This document shows, piece after piece, positions 7,287-11,050 of a stretch of DNA of 11,050 nucleotides. The DNA is from CAYZEZ01 sp964477295 (GTDB taxonomy: Bacteria; Bacteroidota; Bacteroidia; Bacteroidales; SM23-62), in contig CAYZEZ010000165.1 of the NCBI GenBank assembly GCA_964477295.1, positions 1 through 11,050 of the forward strand, read 5' to 3'. A program made the translations under genes and the position numbers. The notes beneath the pieces are model-generated. The model searched no databases. It saw only the letters and a list, made by a program, of their open reading frames with translations, and had not been told where the DNA came from. Each line of letters begins with the position of its first letter. The stretch's first letter is position 1.

Positions 7287-8285
7287 CTATTTGAAGGATG
7301 CGTTTATCAGAGGAAGCCAGCGAAGGCCTCTTGGATTGCTGGCGATGTGGTTTAGCAGGCCAATCTGGATCCCTTTACACTCAAGCGCATAATTAAAGAT
7401 CCCGATTGCCAGTCCGTGCTGTGATCCTTTGATGTGATTGAAAGCGCTGACTGTGACTCCTGTCATTGAACCGCCCTCATCTCCTTCCAACCTGAAATAG
7501 GCTGGTGCAATCTGGATCCCCTTTGCCTCTTCACCTCCGACAAATAATGCGGCACTGATCCCTTTAATTGAAGGTGCACCAATCCCTCCTACAGCCAGGG
7601 CAATCCCATTGAGGGATTTGCCGGCACCCATTCCCAGCCCTGCTATCGATAGCCCTGACATGTTTTCGCCCGCTCCGATCCCTAATAAACCAATGGTTAT
7701 CCCTTTTACATTTCCTCCTGCTCCTGCTCCGAGTCCTCCAAAGGTGAAACCTGTAAGATTACCCCCGGCGCCAAATCCCAGTCCCCCAACGGTAAAACCT
7801 GTGACATCTCCTCCTGCGCCTCCGCCCAATCCACAGAGGTTTATGCCCTTCACATTATTGCCCGCTCCAACACCAAGGCCACCGATATTAATGCCAGACA
7901 GGTTATTCCCTGCACCTGCTCCAATAGCACCGAAATTAAATCCGTTGACATTCTTTGAGGCGGATATTCCAACCACACCCAGGTTTATTCCATTCCTGTT
8001 AGCCGTTCCACCTACCATCGGTACACCAATACTGATTCCGTTAACGCTACCGGTGTGCAGTTCCTCGTCCTTTGCCTGGTAAACAGACAGGTTAATCCCA
8101 TTGATCTGTTCAATGTTCTTTTCGATTATATTTAATCGCAAGCCGGTAAACCTGACAGAATTTCCAAAACTTATCCCCCAGTTACGGGAGGGAATATTTA
8201 ATCCCTGTGCTACAGCCTGGTCAACCAGGCAGGTAAGAGAAAGAAGAATTATGAGTAATTGAAAAATGTGTTTAAGATGTTTCAT
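7287..8285 (-). CDS. Secreted glycine-rich repeat protein (nine 16-residue repeats), surface-repeat type
   Basis: A 332-residue protein with a signal peptide (KHIFQLLIILLSLTCLV, cleavage after AVAQ near 27). Residues 83-226 are nine consecutive 16-residue repeats of the form G-phi-x-phi-G-x-L-G-x-G-A-G-x-N-hydrophobic-x, for example GINIGGLGVGAGNNVK and GFTVGGLGFGAGGNLT; the first two copies are more diverged. Flanking units of 14-20 residues keep the G-phi-x-phi start, including GLAIGIFNYALECK and GIQIGLLNHIASN near the C-terminus. The pattern implies a regular beta structure with one strand and turn per repeat, either a beta-solenoid or part of a beta-barrel. The C-terminal G(I/L)xIGLxN units resemble the LA_2272-type surface repeat proteins of Leptospira and Bacteroidota; that match is from memory. 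Location is probably the outer membrane or cell surface. Function unknown. It is alone on its strand. Confidence 0.72.
   Translation of the reverse strand: MKHLKHIFQLLIILLSLTCLVDQAVAQGLNIPSRNWGISFGNSVRFTGLRLNIIEKNIEQINGINLSVYQAKDEELHTGSVNGISIGVPMVGGTANRNGINLGVVGISASKNVNGFNFGAIGAGAGNNLSGINIGGLGVGAGNNVKGINLCGLGGGAGGDVTGFTVGGLGFGAGGNLTGFTFGGLGAGAGGNVKGITIGLLGIGAGENMSGLSIAGLGMGAGKSLNGIALAVGGIGAPSIKGISAALFVGGEEAKGIQIAPAYFRLEGDEGGSMTGVTVSAFNHIKGSQHGLAIGIFNYALECKGIQIGLLNHIASNPRGLRWLPLINASFK
7608..8039 (-). repeat. Nine tandem 48-bp coding repeats
   Basis: The DNA for residues 83-226 of the glycine-rich protein is nine units of 48 bp. The copies are clearly related in protein but diverged in DNA, so this is not a fresh expansion; still, recombination between the central copies could change copy number between strains. 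Confidence 0.7.
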
Positions 8286-8314
8286 GATTTGGTTGAATTA
8301 ATGAAGAAATATTA

Positions 8315-8349
8315 GTTACGAGGTACGAGGTACGGGTTACGGGTTGCCG
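8315..8349. repeat. Degenerate heptanucleotide tract, five units
   Basis: Five back-to-back 7-base units sharing a G-T/G-T-A/G-C core: GTTACGA, then GGTACGA; GGTACGG, then GTTACGG; and last GTTGCCG. It begins 30 bases upstream of the minus-strand start at 8285. Confidence 0.65.
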
Positions 8350-8386
8350 ATTGGAGTGAGCATGAGTGTGGACAATAAAACAAAAC

Positions 8387-8414
8387 AGGTTGCATGATAC
8401 AAGTTGCAGGTTTC
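8387..8414. repeat. Degenerate heptanucleotide tract, four units
   Basis: Four 7-base units: AGGTTGC, ATGATAC, then AAGTTGC, AGGTTTC. Three share the GTTGC or GTTTC core. Its GTTGC core links it to the last unit of the tract at 8315-8349, so the two may be one interrupted array. Confidence 0.5.
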
Positions 8415-8528
8415 TGCGACGAGATTCCTGTTAATTTTTATAATAAGACGAATAATTATGGAAAAAGACTACAAAAATCCAGCCATATTTTCTTATTGGG
8501 CATAAAAACATTCGGCTCAATTCCTCTG

Positions 8529-8545
8529 TCATAATATTGTTATGA
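8529..8545. repeat. Perfect inverted repeat, possible operator
   Basis: TCATAA (8529-8534) and TTATGA (8540-8545) are exact reverse complements around a 5-base spacer. It sits 20 bases upstream of the putative TTG element of the next gene, a usual place for a regulator site. Not followed by a T-run, so not a terminator. Confidence 0.3.
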
Positions 8546-8565
8546 GACCAAAATGGTTTTACCAC

Positions 8566-8595
8566 TTGACTTGACTCTTATTCTTTAGTAACTTG
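8566..8595 (+). promoter_or_regulatory. Putative promoter TTG-N20-TAACTTG
   Basis: TTG (8566-8568), 20 bases, TAACTTG (8589-8595), then 26 bases to the ATG at 8622. The string TAACTTGAC and the 20-base spacing are the same as before the gene at 5570. Confidence 0.4.
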
Positions 8596-8621
8596 ACAGA
8601 GGATCTTTTAAATTCCATACC

Positions 8622-9389
8622 ATGAAGAAATATTTTTACTTATCCGCCACCCCTGAAGCACTGATAGCCTCGCATCTATCTCCCTATGATTTTGGAAATT
8701 ATTTGGCTGTAGGTACAAAAAAGCGCACCCGGGGTCAAAACATTTTTTTTGAACTGGATGAAGAAAAAATGGAGAACCTGCCGGGTGAATACATTGAAAA
8801 GAAGTTGGTCCCATACGAAGACGGGGAACCCAAACGATCTGTATATCTTTCTATTTACAGGGTATTGGAACAAATTCCCCTTGGCGCAATAAAAAACCTT
8901 TACCTGGTGACAGATGATGGGAAAGTGCTGGAACTGGAAAATGTGAAATACAAATTCAAAGATCCTGATATCGTAAGGTTATATCAGCAATTCATACCTA
9001 TTTCCACACGGGTGGCCAGCAGGCTCACCCCTCCGGAATTTATTCAATTCTTAACCGATACTTCCAAACCGGTATCTGCACCAAAAATATTTTTTGTTGA
9101 ATTACAGCTGGGTTCGCTTGCCAAAGATTCTTATTCACCTATACATAATCTTCCCTATCCTAACCCCGATCACCTGAGAGATTGTCTTGCACGGTTGAAA
9201 GGATCAACAGACCGGTTGACAAAGACGGTATTAAGGTCGGTTAAAGGTGACCTTCCCTACCGGGTCATCAGGGATGGATTCTTCATTGGCGAGAAGGATA
9301 ACTTCCTGTTCTTCCAGATGCCCTCCATTGAATTGCTTGAAAGCAAGTATTATTCCTGGTGGAGATCGGCCCTGGTACAATGTTTCTAA
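8622..9389 (+). CDS. Conserved-looking hypothetical protein with an internal duplication
   Basis: A 255-residue protein with no signal peptide, membrane segment or catalytic motif that I recognise; probably cytoplasmic. Two parts align without gaps over most of 32 residues: 15-46 (IASHLSPYDFGNYL to IFFELD) and 131-162 (VASRLTPPEFIQFL to IFFVEL). Shared positions include the A-S-x-L-S/T-P, acidic-F, aromatic-L and the I-F-F-x-E-L strand, which needs a one-residue shift. The repeat spacing of 116 residues fits a tandem duplication of one domain. The second copy is more diverged and lacks the GTKKRTRG basic loop of the first (31-38). Each copy continues with a helix-strand portion (KNLYLVTDDGKVLEL; LPYRVIRDGFFIG). 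The start is supported by the promoter-like site 26 bases upstream; there is no Shine-Dalgarno. It stands alone, so context says little about its role. Confidence 0.75.
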   Translation: MKKYFYLSATPEALIASHLSPYDFGNYLAVGTKKRTRGQNIFFELDEEKMENLPGEYIEKKLVPYEDGEPKRSVYLSIYRVLEQIPLGAIKNLYLVTDDGKVLELENVKYKFKDPDIVRLYQQFIPISTRVASRLTPPEFIQFLTDTSKPVSAPKIFFVELQLGSLAKDSYSPIHNLPYPNPDHLRDCLARLKGSTDRLTKTVLRSVKGDLPYRVIRDGFFIGEKDNFLFFQMPSIELLESKYYSWWRSALVQCF

Positions 9390-9391
9390 GT

Positions 9392-9433
9392 CGTGAAGCG
9401 TGAAGCGAGGGTGTGGGACGTGGGTGTGGTGGG
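9392..9433. repeat. Degenerate heptanucleotide tract, about six units
   Basis: It starts two bases after the stop of the preceding gene. CGTGAAG occurs twice exactly (9392-9398, 9399-9405), followed by looser 7-base units CGAGGGT, then GTGGGAC and GTGGGTG, fading into GT-rich sequence by about 9435. Period 7 is the same as in the tracts near 8315 and 8387. Confidence 0.5.
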
Positions 9434-9485
9434 GTGGAATCAATTAAGAGAATTGCATTGTTCCGGTGGTTTACTTAATTGATTA

Positions 9486-9493
9486 TATATTTG
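9486..9493 (+). promoter_or_regulatory. Putative Bacteroidota -7 promoter element
   Basis: TATATTTG matches the TAnnTTTG consensus exactly and lies 18 bases before the ATG at 9512. A TTG at the usual distance upstream is not clear (nearest suitable one is about 25 bases away), so only the -7 half is supported. Confidence 0.45.
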
Positions 9494-9511
9494 TAAAAAA
9501 ATCCATACAAC

Positions 9512-10813
9512 ATGAGATTTCATCTTAAGAGTATTCTATATTTTGGTGTGTTCTCCACTCTGGTTATCGGCGCGTGCCAGAAGGATGAGCCGGCAGATAC
9601 ACGAACCCTGATTCAGAAACTGCAGGATCTTCCTGGTGTTGAGGTTACGGAAATCACCCCTCAAAATTTCCATACACAATCTTTCAGGCTTGACATTACA
9701 CAGCACCTTGACCAGTTCAATGCATCGAGCCCCACCTTTACCCAGGTAGCCTATCTTCATCATATTAGTGAATCTGCACCAGTGGTATTCGGACCTTCGG
9801 GATATGGTGTTTCGGAGCGATCGAGACAGGAGCTTGCCGATATCCTGCAGTGCAACCTGGTGACTGTTACACACCGTTTTTTCGAAGGATCGGCACCGGA
9901 TCCATATGACTGGCAGTATCTTACTGTGGAACAGGCTGCAGCTGATCATCACCACATCGTTGACCTGCTGGATAATATATATGAGGGCTTATGGATCAGT
10001 TCCGGTGCCAGCAAGAGTGGGGAGACGGTATGTTTCCATAAAAGATTTTACCCTGATGATGTGGATGCTACTGTTGCTTATGTTGCTCCTTTTGTTTTCA
10101 GTACCAAGGATGAACGGTTCATAACATTCATGAACCAGGTAGGAACTGCGGAATGCAGGGAAAAGCAGGATGATTTTGAGCGGATGGTTTTGGAAAACAG
10201 GGACAGCTTACAGGTCAGGTTTGAGGAATATTTCCCTGATAATGGTTTTGTGATGAGCAGTGATCCTGATGTTGCATTTGAATATTGTGTTGTGGAATAT
10301 CACTTTGCCTTCTGGCAGTTTCATAATAGTGATTGCAGCACCATACCGGAAGAAGGGGCGAGTTATGATGAGATGTTCGCGCACCTCAGGGATGTTACCT
10401 GGATCAATTTCTTTGCCGATCCTTATATGTTGTATTATGAGCCTTATTATTACCAGGCCCTGGCTGAACTGGGGTATCCGTCATACATAACGGAGCACAT
10501 TGATGATTTACTGATCCATGCTCCGGACCCGGGTGCTGAATTCTTCGTCGTTTCGGATGTGACCCCCACTTATGATCCAACCGTCATCAATGATATTTAC
10601 AGCTGGTTACAAACTGAGGGTGACAATATTATATATATCTACGGTGAAATCGATCCATGGTCGGCCGGCATGATTGAACTTACCGGTGAGACCAATGCGA
10701 TCAGGGTGGTTCAGCCCGGGGCTGATCATAGCGTCAGGATTGCTGATCTGGATGAAAAAGATCTTGTAATCGAGACATTGGAAGATTGGCTGGGGATTGA
10801 CATTAATTTCTAA
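9512..10813 (+). CDS. S37-family (PS-10/prolyl tripeptidyl aminopeptidase-like) peptidase, surface lipoprotein
   Basis: A 433-residue protein. The signal peptide (residues 1-21) ends in the lipobox IGAC, so Cys22 is lipidated; CQKDEP directly after it fits the Bacteroidota lipoprotein export signal (K plus acidic residues), so exposure on the outer face is likely. The rest is an alpha/beta hydrolase of the S37 type: GPSGYGVSERSRQELADIL, VTHRFFEGSAP, WQYLTVEQAAADHHHIVD, then the nucleophile elbow WISSGASKSGET with Ser167, VDATVAYVAPF, a helical lid rich in acidic residues (about 200-330, including EYHFAFWQF), IYIYGEIDPWSAG with Asp381, and VQPGADHSVRI with His406. Ser167-Asp381-His406 is the likely triad. 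Family members release N-terminal di- or tripeptides. An exact TAnnTTTG element lies upstream and the next gene begins two bases after the stop, so they are probably cotranscribed. Confidence 0.85.
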   Translation: MRFHLKSILYFGVFSTLVIGACQKDEPADTRTLIQKLQDLPGVEVTEITPQNFHTQSFRLDITQHLDQFNASSPTFTQVAYLHHISESAPVVFGPSGYGVSERSRQELADILQCNLVTVTHRFFEGSAPDPYDWQYLTVEQAAADHHHIVDLLDNIYEGLWISSGASKSGETVCFHKRFYPDDVDATVAYVAPFVFSTKDERFITFMNQVGTAECREKQDDFERMVLENRDSLQVRFEEYFPDNGFVMSSDPDVAFEYCVVEYHFAFWQFHNSDCSTIPEEGASYDEMFAHLRDVTWINFFADPYMLYYEPYYYQALAELGYPSYITEHIDDLLIHAPDPGAEFFVVSDVTPTYDPTVINDIYSWLQTEGDNIIYIYGEIDPWSAGMIELTGETNAIRVVQPGADHSVRIADLDEKDLVIETLEDWLGIDINF

Positions 10814-10815
10814 TC

Positions 10816-11050
10816 ATGCATAGAAAGGACAAAGAAATAACTGATTTTAAGGCGATTGAAAGCATAATGGATCAGGGGATCCTCTGCACCATTGCATTTT
10901 CGGATGGAACTGAGCCCTATCTGGTAACAGTTAATTATGGATACCGGGATGGTTGCATCTATTTTCATTCTGTGAAAGAGGGCAAGAAAATGGATCTGAT
11001 CATGAAACATCCCAGGGTGTGCTTCCAGGTTATAGTAGATGATGAGCTTG
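10816..11050 (+). CDS. Pyridoxamine 5'-phosphate oxidase-fold flavoprotein (Nim-like), N-terminal part
   Basis: The first 78 codons of a gene that continues past the window. The sequence follows the PNPOx-like FMN-binding split barrel: a starting helix (DFKAIESIMDQG), strand LCTIAF, EPYLVTVNYGYRDGCIYFHSV, then EGKKMDLIMKHPRVCFQVIVDDE. The PYLVTVNYGY and IYFHS-x-x-x-GKK-x-D/x-L motifs are those of the NimA/flavin-nucleotide-binding group, small cytoplasmic proteins of about 150-170 residues that bind FMN; some reduce nitroimidazoles, but most have unknown roles. The ATG lies two bases after the S37 peptidase stop. A TCTAATC before it gives no ribosome binding site, so coupling to upstream translation is plausible. 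The specific function cannot be told from this part. Confidence 0.82.
   Translation, partial: MHRKDKEITDFKAIESIMDQGILCTIAFSDGTEPYLVTVNYGYRDGCIYFHSVKEGKKMDLIMKHPRVCFQVIVDDEL

Larger units (their letters stand above)
8286..8621. other. Divergent intergenic region with repeats and a putative promoter
   Basis: This 336-base region separates divergently transcribed genes. It holds two heptad repeat tracts (8315-8349, 8387-8414), an inverted repeat (8529-8545) and a promoter-like site (8566-8595), listed separately. I see no gene; the only short plus-strand frame starts at 8458 and has 15 codons. No clear promoter for the minus-strand gene is visible. Confidence 0.55.

Noticed and set aside
7609..8082. 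A 157-codon plus-strand open frame rich in Pro, Ala and Ser opposite the repeat protein
   Set aside because: It is the antisense image of the Gly-rich 48-bp repeats (Gly codons read as Pro or Ala on the other strand). The minus-strand frame has a signal peptide and a regular beta pattern, so that one is the gene.
8315..8414. Possible CRISPR-like array because of repeated short units
   Set aside because: The units are seven bases long, contiguous and degenerate, with no spacers of regular length and no cas genes.
8458..8505. A 15-codon plus-strand frame in the divergent spacer
   Set aside because: It is too short, has no ribosome binding site, and lies upstream of the putative promoter of the next gene.
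9536..9955. A 139-codon minus-strand open frame inside the S37 peptidase gene
   Set aside because: It lies entirely under a clear peptidase gene with motifs on the plus strand and has no recognisable features of its own.
1..11050. A defence system, prophage, integrative element or toxin-antitoxin pair
   Set aside because: No integrase, transposase, nuclease, toxin or phage structural motif was seen in any real gene; the genes are metabolic, envelope or secreted types.

Overview
The window looks like a piece of a Bacteroidota chromosome, probably Bacteroidales or Marinilabiliales-like, perhaps from a metagenome assembly. This is inferred from gene content (S1 sulfatase, GH28-type beta-helix enzyme, S41 and S37 peptidase lipoproteins, an AsmA-like protein), from near-absence of Shine-Dalgarno sequences before starts, from one exact TAnnTTTG-type -7 promoter element, and from a lipoprotein with a Bacteroidota-type surface-export motif after its lipid cysteine. 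I see no rRNA, tRNA, CRISPR array, transposase or phage gene.

Layout. (1) 2-313, + strand: 3' end of a sulfatase. (2) 352-1239, - strand: a divergent thymidylate synthase-family protein with a GTG start. (3) 1540-3144, - strand: a secreted GH28-like parallel beta-helix glycosidase. Directly upstream, sharing an ATGA stop/start overlap, lies a 5'-truncated, frame-shifted remnant (3141-3446) of a gene ending in a carbohydrate-binding-like beta-sandwich. (4) 3687-5473, + strand: two translationally coupled genes, a predicted outer-membrane beta-barrel protein and an S41 peptidase lipoprotein. (5) 5570-7228, + strand: a single-pass membrane AsmA/DUF748-like protein. (6) 7287-8285, - strand: a secreted protein with nine 16-residue glycine-rich repeats. 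(7) 8622-9389, + strand: an unrecognised soluble protein that appears to be an internal duplication. (8) 9512-11050, + strand: an S37 peptidase lipoprotein followed two bases later by the start of a pyridoxamine-phosphate-oxidase/Nim-like flavoprotein gene.

The sulfatase, the GH28-like enzyme and the broken carbohydrate-binding gene suggest sulfated or pectin-like polysaccharide breakdown, but the sulfatase and GH28 gene face each other with the thymidylate synthase gene between, so they are not one operon. The rest is mainly cell-envelope and secreted-protein functions. No single new multi-gene system is evident. The most notable signals are degenerate 7-bp-periodic repeats in intergenic DNA at four places, the internally duplicated protein at 8622-9389, the 16-residue repeat protein, the altered thymidylate synthase core, and two promoters with the same TTG-N20-TAACTTGAC arrangement.
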